DNA of 64,000 nt from Arthrobacter_N sp051262515 (GTDB lineage: Bacteria > Actinomycetota > Actinomycetes > Actinomycetales > Micrococcaceae), in contig NZ_JBIMER010000005.1 of the NCBI RefSeq assembly GCF_051262515.1, positions 124,001-188,000 on the forward strand. The letters are read 5' to 3'. The notes beneath the pieces were generated by a model. The model ran no database searches and was not told the DNA's origin. It saw nothing but the letters and a program-made list of their open reading frames with translations. Positions 53,341 to 62,045 of this stretch are shown piece after piece. Every line of letters starts with the position of its first letter. The first letter of the stretch is position 1. A program made the translations under genes and the position numbers.

Positions 53341-55283
53341 TCCAGGCCGCGCAGGTCCAGCGTCAGTTCGGTCTCGCCGTCCGCGTCGATCAGCACCGGG
53401 ATGCCCCAGTCCTGCTGGTACAGGTGGCACGCTGCGTGGTCGGGGATCTCTCCGCCGGCCTCGCCGTCGCAGGCCGCGGCGCGGGCCGTGATGTGCAGGA
53501 CGCCCTCGGACACGTCCGGGTTCAGGCGCAGGGTCCGCGTCAGGCCCACCGACGTTCCGGCGCCGCCCACCAGCAGCTCCTCCGGGGACGCGGAAATCTT
53601 CAGCTGGGTCGGGTCGCCCCAACGGTCGTCCAGCTTCTGGCCCTTCGGGGCCGAGAAGCGGACCACCAGCTCGTGGTCGCCCGGGGCCACCGGAGTCTTC
53701 GGGCGGGCCGTCTGCGAGGCGCCCTCGTCGACCGTGAGCGCCTCCTTGGGAAGCGGCAGCCGGACCAGCTGATGCTGGTTGGTCTCGACCACCAGCAGCA
53801 CGGGCTCGCCGTCGACCGACGTGTCCAGCAGGACGTCGGAGGGCTCGGACAGCCCGCGCGCCAGCGTGGACACGGTGGCGGTGGCCGGGTCGTAGCGGCG
53901 CACCGCGCCGTTGTACGTGTCGGCGATCGCCACGGAACCATCGGGCAGGACCGTCACGCCGAGCGGGTGCTGCAGGCGCGCCTCGGCGGCGTCGCCGTCG
54001 CGGAAGCCGAAGTCGAACAGCCCGGCGCCGATCGCCGTTTCGACGGTGGCCACGCGGCCGTCGTCTCCCAGGCGCAGCACGCGCAGGGAGGACGTTTCGG
54101 AGTCGGCGACCCAGATGTCGCCCTGGGCGTCGTCGGCCAGGCCGGACGACTGGGCGAACCAGGACTGTCCCGGAACCCCGTCCTGCAGGCCCTCGAGCCC
54201 GGTGCCGGCGAAGACCTCGAGCGCGCCGGTCACGGGCTCGAACGAGAAGATCTGGTGGGTTCCGGCCATCGCGACGACCAACCGGCCCGCCTTGGCGGAC
54301 CACAACACGTCCCACGGCGAGGACAGCGACGTCTCGAGGGGGACCGCGCCGAGGTCGTGGACCCAGGCATCGGCGTCGTTCGCGGCGTCTCCCGCGGCGC
54401 GCGCCTGGTCGGCGTCGAGCAGGCGCTGGACGCCGTTGCCGGCGACCGTGGTGACCTCGCCCGTGGCGAGGGACAGCCCGCGCAGGCGGTGGTTGACGGT
54501 GTCGGCGACGACGACGTCGTATCCCACCTTCGCCGCGACGTCGGCCGGCAGCGCGGCCAGGCCCTGCGGTTCGTTGAAGCGCGCCGTGTCCGCGGATCCG
54601 TCCGCGAAGCCCTTGACGCCCTCGCCGATGGTCCGGACCACGGTGGTGAGGTCGTTGCCGAGCTCCACGAGCCGGTGGTGCCCGGAGTCGCCGACCAGGA
54701 AGTTGCCGTTCGGCAGGGCCAGGACCTTGCCGGGGAAGCGCAGGTCGCCCTCCAGCGCGGGAGGCGCCACGTACGGCCCGTCGCCGCGGTGAAGCGTGCC
54801 CTTGGCCTCGTGCTCGGCGACGAGCTCCTCGACGAGGACCTCCAGCCCGTTCGCGTGGCCCTCGCCGGACAGGTGCGCGGCGATGTAGCCCTCGGGGTCG
54901 ACGACGACGAGCGTCGGCCAGGCGCGGGCCGAGTACGCCTGCCAGGTCTGCAGCTCCGGGTCGTCCAGGACGGGGTGGTGGATCTCGTAGCGCTCGACCG
55001 CGGCGGCCAGGGCCACCGGATCGGCCTCGTGCTCGAACTTCGGGGAGTGCACGCCGACGATGACCAGCAGGTCGCGGTACTTCTCCTCCAGCGGGCGAAG
55101 CTCGTCCAGCACGTGGAGGCAGTTGATGCAGCAGAAGGTCCAGAAGTCCAGGACCACGATCTTGCCGCGGAGGTCCTCGAGCGTGACCTGCTTGCCGCCG
55201 GTGTTGAGCCAGTTGCGGCCCACCAGTTCGGAGGCGCGCACGCGGTAGGCGGCGCGGACGGATTCGGTGGTTTCTGGACTCAT
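53337..55283 (-). CDS. Thioredoxin-like/NHL-repeat protein (NHLRC2-like)
   Basis: 648 residues. The N-terminal thioredoxin fold (residues about 20-165) has an active site in FWTFCCINCLHV (Cys52-x-x-Cys55, with an extra Cys51). It is followed by an NHL six-blade beta-propeller (repeats such as LPNGNFLVGDSGHHRLVELG and HPLGVTVLPDGSVAIADTYN) and a C-terminal beta domain. No signal peptide is seen, so cytoplasmic. The substrate is unknown. The ATG at 55283 has AGGAG upstream. The convergent stop codons of this gene and the acyl-CoA ligase overlap. Confidence 0.9.
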   Translation of the reverse strand: MSPETTESVRAAYRVRASELVGRNWLNTGGKQVTLEDLRGKIVVLDFWTFCCINCLHVLDELRPLEEKYRDLLVIVGVHSPKFEHEADPVALAAAVERYEIHHPVLDDPELQTWQAYSARAWPTLVVVDPEGYIAAHLSGEGHANGLEVLVEELVAEHEAKGTLHRGDGPYVAPPALEGDLRFPGKVLALPNGNFLVGDSGHHRLVELGNDLTTVVRTIGEGVKGFADGSADTARFNEPQGLAALPADVAAKVGYDVVVADTVNHRLRGLSLATGEVTTVAGNGVQRLLDADQARAAGDAANDADAWVHDLGAVPLETSLSSPWDVLWSAKAGRLVVAMAGTHQIFSFEPVTGALEVFAGTGLEGLQDGVPGQSWFAQSSGLADDAQGDIWVADSETSSLRVLRLGDDGRVATVETAIGAGLFDFGFRDGDAAEARLQHPLGVTVLPDGSVAIADTYNGAVRRYDPATATVSTLARGLSEPSDVLLDTSVDGEPVLLVVETNQHQLVRLPLPKEALTVDEGASQTARPKTPVAPGDHELVVRFSAPKGQKLDDRWGDPTQLKISASPEELLVGGAGTSVGLTRTLRLNPDVSEGVLHITARAAACDGEAGGEIPDHAACHLYQQDWGIPVLIDADGETELTLDLRGLD

Positions 55284-55401
55284 GCTTGCACTCCTGTGAC
55301 TTTGTCGGCTGACGTAGGGTCTCAACCCATTATCCCCGCCGAAGATTCCCCCACGCGCCGAACGTGACGGCGTACGACGGCGGCGGTCCCCGGCGTCGTG
55401 C

Positions 55402-56250
55402 CTATTCCGGCAGTTCCGCGACGGCGGCCTCGAGCACCGCGGAGGCCATGTCCGCGAACTCCTGGGCCTCCAGGCCCTCGACGGCGATGAACGAGACCAT
55501 CGCGACGTGCCCTTTGCTTTCCCTCATCAGCACCAGGGCCTGCTGGCGCAGGTCGCTGTCGGCGCGGCCGCGCGTCCACAGCAGAGCCGAGTCGGCGGTT
55601 CCGTCCGCGACGTCGGGGACCGTGCTGGCCAGCGGAACCGTTTCGGTCACGACGCCGCCGTTCGCGCCGTCGGTCTGCATGTTCAGCGTCATGCCGTTGC
55701 ACTCGCCGAGCATCTTCCCCACGGTGGCGTAGTGGGCGTCCAGCTCCGCGCGGTCGCCGATCGCGGCGACCTCCACGGAACCGGTGGCGGACACCTTCTC
55801 CGTGGCGAAGTCCGTCCGGGCGGAGTCCGCCCCGAGCAGGACCGGGGACCAGTTGAGGTCCCGGAGCACGGTCTCGCAGGTCGACGGGATGACGACGACG
55901 CCCTCGAGCGCGTCGGCGGGCGCCGAGCGCAGGGCCTCCAGTTGTTCCTCCCCCGCCGGCTGGCTGAGGTCGAAGCCGTAGCTGGCGGCCCGCTCGATCC
56001 CGGCGGCGACCGCACGGGCCGAGGCGGTGTCCGCGGGCCCCTCGTCGGCGTCGGCTTCGGCGGGCTCCTGCGTCTCGACGCCCGCGTGCGGATCCGCCGC
56101 GGCGCCGGATTCCGCAGGACCGGATCCCCCGGCGCCCGGCTCGGCCGGGGCGCCCGGGGCGCCCGGGGCGCCGCCGCCCGCGCAGCCGGCGAGCGCCAGC
56201 ACGGCGGCGACCGCTATCGCCACCAGGGCCAGGATCCGGGCCAGGCGCAT
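55402..56250 (-). CDS. Putative lipoprotein of unknown function
   Basis: 282 residues with lipobox LALAGC, so Cys23 is the anchor. A Gly/Ala/Pro-rich linker (GGGAPGAPGAPAEPGAGGSG) and an acidic stretch follow. The folded part begins near residue 80, contains two Cys (STCETV, GECNGM) and ends with a predicted helix. A family was not recognised; it resembles actinobacterial lipoproteins of LpqN/sensor type only in layout. It lies 55 bases after the CopD-CtaG gene on the same strand. Confidence 0.75.
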   Translation of the reverse strand: MRLARILALVAIAVAAVLALAGCAGGGAPGAPGAPAEPGAGGSGPAESGAAADPHAGVETQEPAEADADEGPADTASARAVAAGIERAASYGFDLSQPAGEEQLEALRSAPADALEGVVVIPSTCETVLRDLNWSPVLLGADSARTDFATEKVSATGSVEVAAIGDRAELDAHYATVGKMLGECNGMTLNMQTDGANGGVVTETVPLASTVPDVADGTADSALLWTRGRADSDLRQQALVLMRESKGHVAMVSFIAVEGLEAQEFADMASAVLEAAVAELPE

Positions 56251-56305
56251 GGCCGCTACGTGGGAGCGGACGCCCGGAGGCGTTCCGCCGCGGGGGCGTG
56301 GGGGT

Positions 56306-58444
56306 TCAGCGGCCACGGTGGTCGATCTCCTCGTCGTGGTTCTTCAGTTGGGTGAACATGCGGTTGTAGGCGGCCAGCTCAGCGTCGTCGTCGCGGTCCG
56401 CGGCGCGGTCCTTGCGCTTTGTTTCGCGCGCGTCGTCCCGGCTCCAGGAGACCATGACCCCGAGCGCCAGGAGCAGGGTCGGCACTTCCCCGATGCCCCA
56501 CATGGCACCGGCGCCGATCTGCTGGTCCTCCATCGCGGAGGGCCCCCACGTCCGGCCCATGTTCCCGAACCAGTTGGCCTGCAGCAGGGATTCGCTGCTC
56601 ATGATGGACACGCCGTAGAACGCGTGGAAGCTCATGGTCGCCAGCAGGATGACCAGGCGCAGCGGATACGGAGCGCGCCGCGGGAGCGGATCGGAGCCGA
56701 TCATGTTCAGCGCGAAGATGTATCCAGTAAGCAGGAAGTGCAGGTTCATCAGCTCGTGGCCGACGTGCTCGCGCAGAGCGAACCCGAAGAGGTCCGTGTT
56801 GTAGAAGATGATGATCGAACCGGCGAAGTTGGCCGCCGCGAACAGCGGATGCGTGACGATCCTCGAGAACCACGAGTGCACCAGCACCAGGATCCACTCG
56901 CGCGGTCCGCGGGTTCCGTCCGTCCGGGCGGGCACGGCCTTGAGGGCCAGCGTCACCGGCGAACCGAGCACCAGGAAGAACGGGGCCACCATGGTCAGTG
57001 CCATGTGGCCGACCATGTGCATCGAAAACAGCACCATGCCGTATACGGCCGGGGCGCCCGAGGTGATGTAGAAGAGCGCCGCCAGGCCCACCATGAACAC
57101 GGCCAGACGCGGCACCGGCCACTTGTCGCCGCGGCGCCGCACGGCCACGAAGCCCTTGATGTAGGCCGCGGCGAGGAAGACGATGATGGCCAGCCAGAAC
57201 CAGTCGACCCGCCAAACGGTGAGCCAGCTGCCGGAGACCAGTTCCGGGGGAAGATCGTACCCGGTGAGGATTCGGGCGGGCGTCGCGGCGGGCGGGAGGT
57301 CCTCCGGAATCGGGGGTGCCGTGCGGGCCAGCGCCGTCGCGATGCCCATCACCGCCGCCATGATGGCCGCCTCCACGGCGACGAGCCGCCACGCGAGGCG
57401 CACCGCCGTCGTGCGTCCGGCCTCGAGCAGCCCGATCACGCGGAACCGGTGCGCCAGGCCGAGCAGTCCCAGCACCAGCGTCAGCGACGCCTTCGCGACC
57501 AACAGGCCGCCGTAGGGAGTGGCGAGCTGCGCGAGGGAATCCATCCGCACCGAGGCGCTGACGATGCCGGAGGCGAAGACCAGGAAGAAGGAGACCGTGG
57601 CGAGGGCGGAGAAGCGCCGCAGGACGACGCCGGCCAGGACCGGACGCTCCCCCGTGAACCGGCCCGGCGCCTTGGCCTCGAGCAGGCCCGCGAGGCACGC
57701 GAGGGCGCCCATGCCTCCGACCCAGAGGGACACGCCCACCAGGTGGAGCAGGATGGCGTTGGTCGCCCCCCAGTGGTCGTCGCCGCCCGCTGCGTGGCCG
57801 ACCAGCGAGACAGGCAGCACGCCCGCGAAAGCGAAGACCGCCGCGATGCCCACCCCGGCCGGGGACCGGACGCCGAAGGCCAGCGAGGCCGTGACGGCCG
57901 CGATCGCGACCATCCACGTCCAGGCCTTCCCCAGGGAGATGTTGACGACGTAGTCCGCCAACGCCGCGGTGTACGCGGGATCGGAGCTCAGCGGAAGGCC
58001 GGCGACGTCCGAGAAGGTCAGGACCAGCACGGCCGCCGCCGCCAGCGTCCAGACGATGCCGGCGCCGGCCGCCACGTTCATGGCGCGCGCGAATGCGGGG
58101 TGCTCGGTTCCGCCGTCCGTGGATCCGGCGCGGCCGTCGCCGCCGCGGCGCGCGCGCTGCGGTCTGGTCGAGCGGGGCAGGACGACGGCGGCGAACACCA
58201 GCGCGCCGACCGCCAGGGACATCGATACGTGGTGGATGGCGACGGCGAACGGCAGTCCCCAGCGCGTGAGGGCCCCCGGGTCCGCCAGCTGGCCGGCGAC
58301 CGTGGATCCGGAGTACAGCAACGCGGCGATCAAGGCGAAAACCCCCGCGATGAGCGCGGGCAGGACCAGCGCAGCCCAGCGTCGGTCGCCGCGGCCCGTG
58401 GGGTCCGCGGCGCCGACGACTGTCGCCTCGGCGTTCCGGTTCAC
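56306..58444 (-). CDS. CopD-CtaG fusion membrane protein
   Basis: 712 residues. The N-terminal half is CopD-like (copper uptake/resistance): for example LLHLVGVSLWVGGMGALACL and VGHAAGGDDHWG with membrane His residues. The C-terminal half is a caa3_CtaG domain: LFSMHMVGHMALTMVAPFFLVLG, LREHVGHELMNLHFLLTGY and DQQIGAGAMWGIGE, with conserved His pairs for copper. CtaG helps deliver copper to cytochrome oxidase. The tail is charged. The GTG at 58444 overlaps the copC stop by 4 bases. The fusion is known in actinobacteria. Confidence 0.92.
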   Translation of the reverse strand: MNRNAEATVVGAADPTGRGDRRWAALVLPALIAGVFALIAALLYSGSTVAGQLADPGALTRWGLPFAVAIHHVSMSLAVGALVFAAVVLPRSTRPQRARRGGDGRAGSTDGGTEHPAFARAMNVAAGAGIVWTLAAAAVLVLTFSDVAGLPLSSDPAYTAALADYVVNISLGKAWTWMVAIAAVTASLAFGVRSPAGVGIAAVFAFAGVLPVSLVGHAAGGDDHWGATNAILLHLVGVSLWVGGMGALACLAGLLEAKAPGRFTGERPVLAGVVLRRFSALATVSFFLVFASGIVSASVRMDSLAQLATPYGGLLVAKASLTLVLGLLGLAHRFRVIGLLEAGRTTAVRLAWRLVAVEAAIMAAVMGIATALARTAPPIPEDLPPAATPARILTGYDLPPELVSGSWLTVWRVDWFWLAIIVFLAAAYIKGFVAVRRRGDKWPVPRLAVFMVGLAALFYITSGAPAVYGMVLFSMHMVGHMALTMVAPFFLVLGSPVTLALKAVPARTDGTRGPREWILVLVHSWFSRIVTHPLFAAANFAGSIIIFYNTDLFGFALREHVGHELMNLHFLLTGYIFALNMIGSDPLPRRAPYPLRLVILLATMSFHAFYGVSIMSSESLLQANWFGNMGRTWGPSAMEDQQIGAGAMWGIGEVPTLLLALGVMVSWSRDDARETKRKDRAADRDDDAELAAYNRMFTQLKNHDEEIDHRGR

Positions 58445-59145
58445 CGGCGGCGCACCTTGGCCAGCACCACGGCCGCGCCCGCGATTGTCGCCGCGGCGAG
58501 GATGACCCAGACCAAGGGCGCGGGCAGGCCTCCGAGCCCCAGGGACCCGGCGTCCGCCGGGTCGGTGGCCCCTTCCTCGGGCGCGGCGGCCGCCGACTCG
58601 GACGGGGCTGGTGACGACGCCGCGGGCGACGTCGATTCGCCGGCCCCGCCGGCGCCGACGGTGAAGTCGATTGCGCCTCCGTTGGCGGGCGTGCCCTCGA
58701 TCGGGTGCCCGTCGCTGGAGACCACGCGCCACTGCAGCGCGTAGGACCCGCTTGGCAGTCCCCGTCCGAAGTCGACGGTCAGCGTGTCGCCGTCGACGCT
58801 CGGTTCGGCGTCGATTTCCGTTCCGGCGGCGTCCGCCAACTGGACCACCGTGCTGCCCGGAATGGTGTTCAGGGGGTTGCTGAAGCGCAGCGTCGCGGCG
58901 TCCGGTGCGGTGTCCACCGTGGCGCCCGCGGCGGGCGTGGATTCGACGAGCTCGTCGTGCGCGAACGCGGCCGGGGCAGCCATGACGGCCGCGCCGGCCA
59001 GGAGCAAGGCCGCGGCGGCGGACAGGATGGTCCGGATCACGGCGCGCGGCGCCACGATCGCCGTGGCGCGGGTGCGAGCGTGGTTCCCGGGACTCCCGCA
59101 CCGGGAGTGGTGCTGGTGCTGCGTGGCAATGGATTCGTTCTGCAT
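58441..59145 (-). CDS. copC: CopC copper-binding protein
   Basis: 234 residues. A long N-terminal region including His-rich HQHH, then a signal peptide ending AFA before His63, the residue expected as the N-terminal copper ligand of mature CopC. The beta-barrel shows HDELVESTPAAGATV and VVSSDGHPIEG (second ligand region). An Ala/Ser/Pro-rich linker and a C-terminal membrane helix with KVRRR anchor it. The ATG at 59145 has AGGAAG 6 bases upstream. Works with CopD downstream. Confidence 0.93.
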   Translation of the reverse strand: MQNESIATQHQHHSRCGSPGNHARTRATAIVAPRAVIRTILSAAAALLLAGAAVMAAPAAFAHDELVESTPAAGATVDTAPDAATLRFSNPLNTIPGSTVVQLADAAGTEIDAEPSVDGDTLTVDFGRGLPSGSYALQWRVVSSDGHPIEGTPANGGAIDFTVGAGGAGESTSPAASSPAPSESAAAAPEEGATDPADAGSLGLGGLPAPLVWVILAAATIAGAAVVLAKVRRR

Positions 59146-59196
59146 GGTGTGCTTCCTGTCTCTCCCCGCGGGGCGGGGCCTGCTGTCTGCGTCGGG

Positions 59197-59844
59197 CTAC
59201 GGGGCAGGACAAGCGGGCGGACCGCGGCGGAGTAGGGCGCGCAGCGGAACACCGAGAACGGGCAGGCCCGGCACCTGCACGGCGTCGGGCAGCAGGACGC
59301 GGACTTCGACGGGAGCGGGTTTCAGGCGCAGCACCCTGAGCGGCGCGGCGAGGAACGCGGTGTCGGCGACGGCGCGGGCCGCGAGCTCCCCCCGCCGGAG
59401 GGCCAGGACCGTGCAGAGGGCCGCGACCACGTGTGCGACCGGCATCCAGGCGGCTTCGGTGGGCACGGGGCCGGACGCCGTCATCGTTGCCGTGGAGATG
59501 AGCATCTGCGAGTCGACGCCCGTGACGCCGTGCGTTTCGTGCCCGGCGCGCCCCGGCGTCGTCATGGCTGGCGTGTGGAGGTTCGATCCGCCGGCCGGGT
59601 GGCCCCGCCCGAACGCCAGATGGTAAATAGCCTGGCTGCACAAGACGGCGAGCGTCGTTCGGGCCAGCGAGAGCCCCCGGCCCGCGAAGGCCGTGCAGAT
59701 GGCGGCGGAGGCGACGAGGAGCAGGACCAGAACTTCCACGGCCGGGAGGCCTCCGCCGGCCAGCGCGTGCGAGGCCGCGGCGAGCCCGGTCGCCGTCAGG
59801 GCACCGAGCCACCCGCGCAGCAGGCGCGTGCGGCGGTGGTCCAC
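59197..59844 (-). CDS. Membrane protein of the copper cluster, unknown function
   Basis: 215 residues with about four hydrophobic segments: LRGWLGALTATGLAAASHALAG, VEVLVLLLVASAAICTAF, LARTTLAVLCSQAIYHLAFG and AAWMPVAHVVAALCTVLAL. A His/Met-containing loop (HTPAMTTPGRAGHETHGVTG) could bind copper. The GTG at 59844 has GAGGAG 7 bases upstream. The frame stays open to 59985 but without such a site. Located directly before copC, so a role in copper handling is inferred. Confidence 0.75.
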   Translation of the reverse strand: MDHRRTRLLRGWLGALTATGLAAASHALAGGGLPAVEVLVLLLVASAAICTAFAGRGLSLARTTLAVLCSQAIYHLAFGRGHPAGGSNLHTPAMTTPGRAGHETHGVTGVDSQMLISTATMTASGPVPTEAAWMPVAHVVAALCTVLALRRGELAARAVADTAFLAAPLRVLRLKPAPVEVRVLLPDAVQVPGLPVLGVPLRALLRRGPPACPAP

Positions 59845-60028
59845 GGGACGGCTCCTCGGGTCGTTTCGGGCTGCCGGTTCCGGCGGCTTGTCGCTGCGGT
59901 GGGTGCGGGCTGCTTGTTTCGGCGGATTGAATGGCGGTCCGCGGACTGGGCTTGTCGCCCCGCGGGTTCCCATCGACCCCCTCATGTTCCCACGGAAGAT
60001 GCGGCCATGCCCATTCGAAACAACCCCA

Positions 60029-60047
60029 ATTCTACGTCACGTAGAAT
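60029..60047. promoter_or_regulatory. Palindromic operator upstream of the copper cluster
   Basis: ATTCTACGT-C-ACGTAGAAT is a perfect 9+9 bp palindrome. On the minus strand TAGAAT at 60029-60034 is a good -10, so a bound repressor would cover it. It lies 185 bases before the GTG of the membrane protein gene. CTACG/CGTAG arms recall BlaI/CopY-family sites, but no regulator gene is adjacent. The rest of 59845-60155 has no recognisable gene. Confidence 0.6.
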
Positions 60048-60155
60048 CTGGCCGTCCCCGGGCCGTCGAAGGCAGGCACCGGATCGGCGTCGGCCCGGAA
60101 GGCGGCCCGGCGAGCGGTCCGGAGGCGGCTCGCGGACATTGCCCGGAACACACGG

Positions 60156-60194
60156 CGAGGGCCCGTCCTCCCCAGTGGGGTGGACGGGCCCTCG
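60156..60194 (-). terminator. Terminator hairpin after the HU gene
   Basis: CGAGGGCCCGTCC and GGACGGGCCCTCG form a perfect 13-bp stem, starting 15 bases beyond the HU stop. No clear T-run. Confidence 0.75.
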
Positions 60195-60208
60195 ACAGGC
60201 GGCGCGAA

Positions 60209-60493
60209 CTACTTCTTCGCGACGGCCGCCTTCAGCTTGGAGCCGGCGGTCAGCTTGACCGAGTGGCCGGCCGGGATCTGGATGGTGTCGCCGGTCTGCG
60301 GGTTGCGGCCGGTGCGGGCGGCGCGGTCGGTGCGCTCGACTGCGAGCCAGCCCGGGATCGACACCTTTTCGCCCTTGGAAACCTGGTCAACGAACACCTC
60401 GAACACCGAGTCCAGAACGCCGTTCACGGCGACCTGGGAGTTGCCGGTCTTCTCGGCGACGGCTGCAACGAGTTCACTACGGTTCATAGCCAA
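60209..60493 (-). CDS. hup: HU family nucleoid-associated DNA-binding protein
   Basis: 94-residue basic protein that bends DNA. Seen: NRSELVAAVAEKTGNSQVAV at the N-terminus, the beta-arm VERTDRAARTGRNPQTGDTI with the Arg/Pro tip, and KLTAGSKLKAAVAKK at the end. The start chosen is the TTG at 60493, because it sits 7 bases after AGGAGG and gives MAMNRSEL, matching relatives that begin MAKNRSEL. The ATG two codons later has poor spacing. Confidence 0.93.
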   Translation of the reverse strand: MAMNRSELVAAVAEKTGNSQVAVNGVLDSVFEVFVDQVSKGEKVSIPGWLAVERTDRAARTGRNPQTGDTIQIPAGHSVKLTAGSKLKAAVAKK

Positions 60494-60962
60494 TGTATGT
60501 CCTCCTGGACTGTTCCTTTCCGGCGCGGATCGGCCGGAACGCCCCGCGGTTACGGGGACTTCTGAAAGGAAACTACCAGCCGCGGAGGACAGACACGCCC
60601 AGTTTCGGGGGGTTTGACCCGAATATTTTGGATTTTCCGCGGAATTTAGGGGTTTTTCAGCTGTCCGCGTGATTTCCGGCGCCAATTTGGGCACCGCGGC
60701 CGCTCCGCCCGCTCCAGGCGCCGCGTCGCCGTCGGACGCTCGGGACCGGGCCCACGCCGTCGCCCGTCCTGAACACTTTCGGCTTCAAACGTCCGCATCG
60801 GCGCAGGTCGCAAGCCGTCGCACGAGGCAAACCCGCTCACGAAGGTCCGAAACCGCTCACGACGGCCCGGTTGCCCCCGCCACAGGCCCACGATCCCGCA
60901 ATCCGGGCACAAAAGAGGCGAGGGCCCCTCCGGAGGGACCCTCGCCGCACGCTCGCTGGTGG
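60494..60962. other. Gene-free region between HU and S14
   Basis: No gene is supported in these 469 bases. It should contain the HU promoter and leader (minus strand); a hairpin TTCCGGC/GCCGGAA lies at 60518-60539 in that leader. An A/T-rich patch at about 60600-60660 is the likely promoter area. The S14 terminator is at its far end. Short open frames here have no family features. Confidence 0.5.
60911..60946 (-). terminator. Intrinsic terminator of the L28-L33-S14 operon
   Basis: GGCGAGGG and CCCTCGCC arms with inner CCCTCC/GGAGGG, followed on the minus strand by TCTTTT. A classical rho-independent terminator 16 bases after the S14 stop. Confidence 0.88.
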
Positions 60963-61268
60963 TTACCAGGAAGACTTGGTGATGCCCGGAAGCTCGCCCT
61001 TGTGGGCCATGTCGCGGAAGCGGATGCGGGAGATCCCGAACTTCTGGAACGTGCCGCGGGGGCGGCCGTCGATGGCGTCGCGGTTGCGCAGGCGCACCGG
61101 CGAGGCGTTGCGGGGCAGCTTCTGCAGGCCCAGACGGGCCTCTTCGCGTGCCTCGTCGGTCGCGTTTTCGTCGACCAGGGTCTTCTTCAGCTCGGCACGT
61201 TTCGCGGCGTAGCGCTCAACGACGACCTTGCGCTGCTCGTTGCGAGCAATCTTGGACTTCTTAGCCAT
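60963..61268 (-). CDS. rpsN: 30S ribosomal protein S14, cysteine-free type
   Basis: 101 residues: MAKKSKIARNEQRKVVVERY at the start and NRDAIDGRPRGTFQKFGISR, then GELPGITKSSW, at the end. It has no CxxC zinc motifs, so it is the long zinc-independent form. In actinobacteria this form is often a zinc-starvation paralogue of the short zinc-binding S14 in the S10 operon. Third gene of the L28-L33-S14 run, 5 bases after L33. Confidence 0.96.
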   Translation of the reverse strand: MAKKSKIARNEQRKVVVERYAAKRAELKKTLVDENATDEAREEARLGLQKLPRNASPVRLRNRDAIDGRPRGTFQKFGISRIRFRDMAHKGELPGITKSSW

Positions 61269-61273
61269 AGGGT

Positions 61274-61441
61274 TTAGCGCTCCTCTCGGAATTCAACGTG
61301 CTTGCGGATAACCGGGTCGTACTTCTTCAGGACCATGCGGTCCGGGTTGTTACGACGGTTCTTGCGCGTCACGTACGTGAATCCGGTGCCCGCGGTGGAC
61401 TTGAGCTTGATGATGGGACGTACGTCCTGTGCCTTAGCCAC
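61274..61441 (-). CDS. rpmG: 50S ribosomal protein L33, cysteine-free type
   Basis: 55 residues: AKAQDVRPIIKLKSTAGTGF, then YVTRKNRRNNPDRMVLKKYD, then VIRKHVEFREER. The CxxC pairs of zinc-binding L33 are absent. The GTG at 61441 overlaps the L28 stop by one base (TAGTG), indicating translational coupling. Confidence 0.95.
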   Translation of the reverse strand: MAKAQDVRPIIKLKSTAGTGFTYVTRKNRRNNPDRMVLKKYDPVIRKHVEFREER

Positions 61442-61677
61442 TAGAGCTTCACACCCTTCGCAATCAGGTCGCCAACAACGCGCTCGATGCCACGCACGTC
61501 AATCGTCTTGATGCCCTTGACGGACAGCGTCAACGTGACGTTGCGGCGCAGGGACGGAACCCAGTAGCGCTTCTTCTGGATGTTCGGGTCGAACCGACGC
61601 TTGTTGCGGCGGTGCGAGTGGGAGATGCTGTGTCCGAAGCCCGGAACCGCACCTGTCACCTGGCATACAGCTGCCAT
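61441..61677 (-). CDS. rpmB: 50S ribosomal protein L28
   Basis: 78 residues: AAVCQVTGAVPGFGHSISHS, then HRRNKRRFDPNIQKKRYW and the C-terminal VRGIERVVGDLIAKG. Only one Cys is present, so the zinc ribbon is not complete, in line with the Cys-free L33 and S14 that follow. The ATG at 61677 has GAGGAG upstream. First gene of the operon. Confidence 0.96.
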   Translation of the reverse strand: MAAVCQVTGAVPGFGHSISHSHRRNKRRFDPNIQKKRYWVPSLRRNVTLTLSVKGIKTIDVRGIERVVGDLIAKGVKL

Positions 61678-62045
61678 GATCACTCCTCAGTAGTAGTAAA
61701 AATTGACGGTACTCGTAACAGATACAGCGCGTTGTTGCTGCCTCTGGACCTGCGTAAAGAGTCCCGCCACCAGTTGTGACACCGTTTATTACTGCGAACC
61801 TTGAAGGTAACCAGGTTGGGTGAGAACCAACCGAAGCGCCTCGCCGCGTGAAAGTACGGTGAACCTCAGGACCGGTCGAGCATTTTTCCCTACTCGGTTG
61901 ATCCAGATATTCGGTATTACGGGTAAACACGCGATTTTCCCCGCCGCCCCCGAAGGAGCACGGCAGAGAACCCGCGTGACTTAACGCCTTACTATCTTAG
62001 GCCGGGCACGGCGTTATCGCAAAACCGAAGCGCACGAGGCGGGGC
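61678..62045. other. Gene-free region upstream of rpmB
   Basis: 368 bases between L28 and the MarR stop. It is less GC-rich than its surroundings and should contain the rpmB promoter and a leader. A small hairpin GGTTGG-N7-CCAACC lies at 61814-61832. I looked for a Zur box (TGAxAATGATTxTCA-like palindrome) and saw none. No gene is supported. Confidence 0.5.

Noticed and set aside
61678..62045. Zur box upstream of rpmB
   Set aside because: No palindrome resembling the actinobacterial Zur site could be found by eye on either strand.
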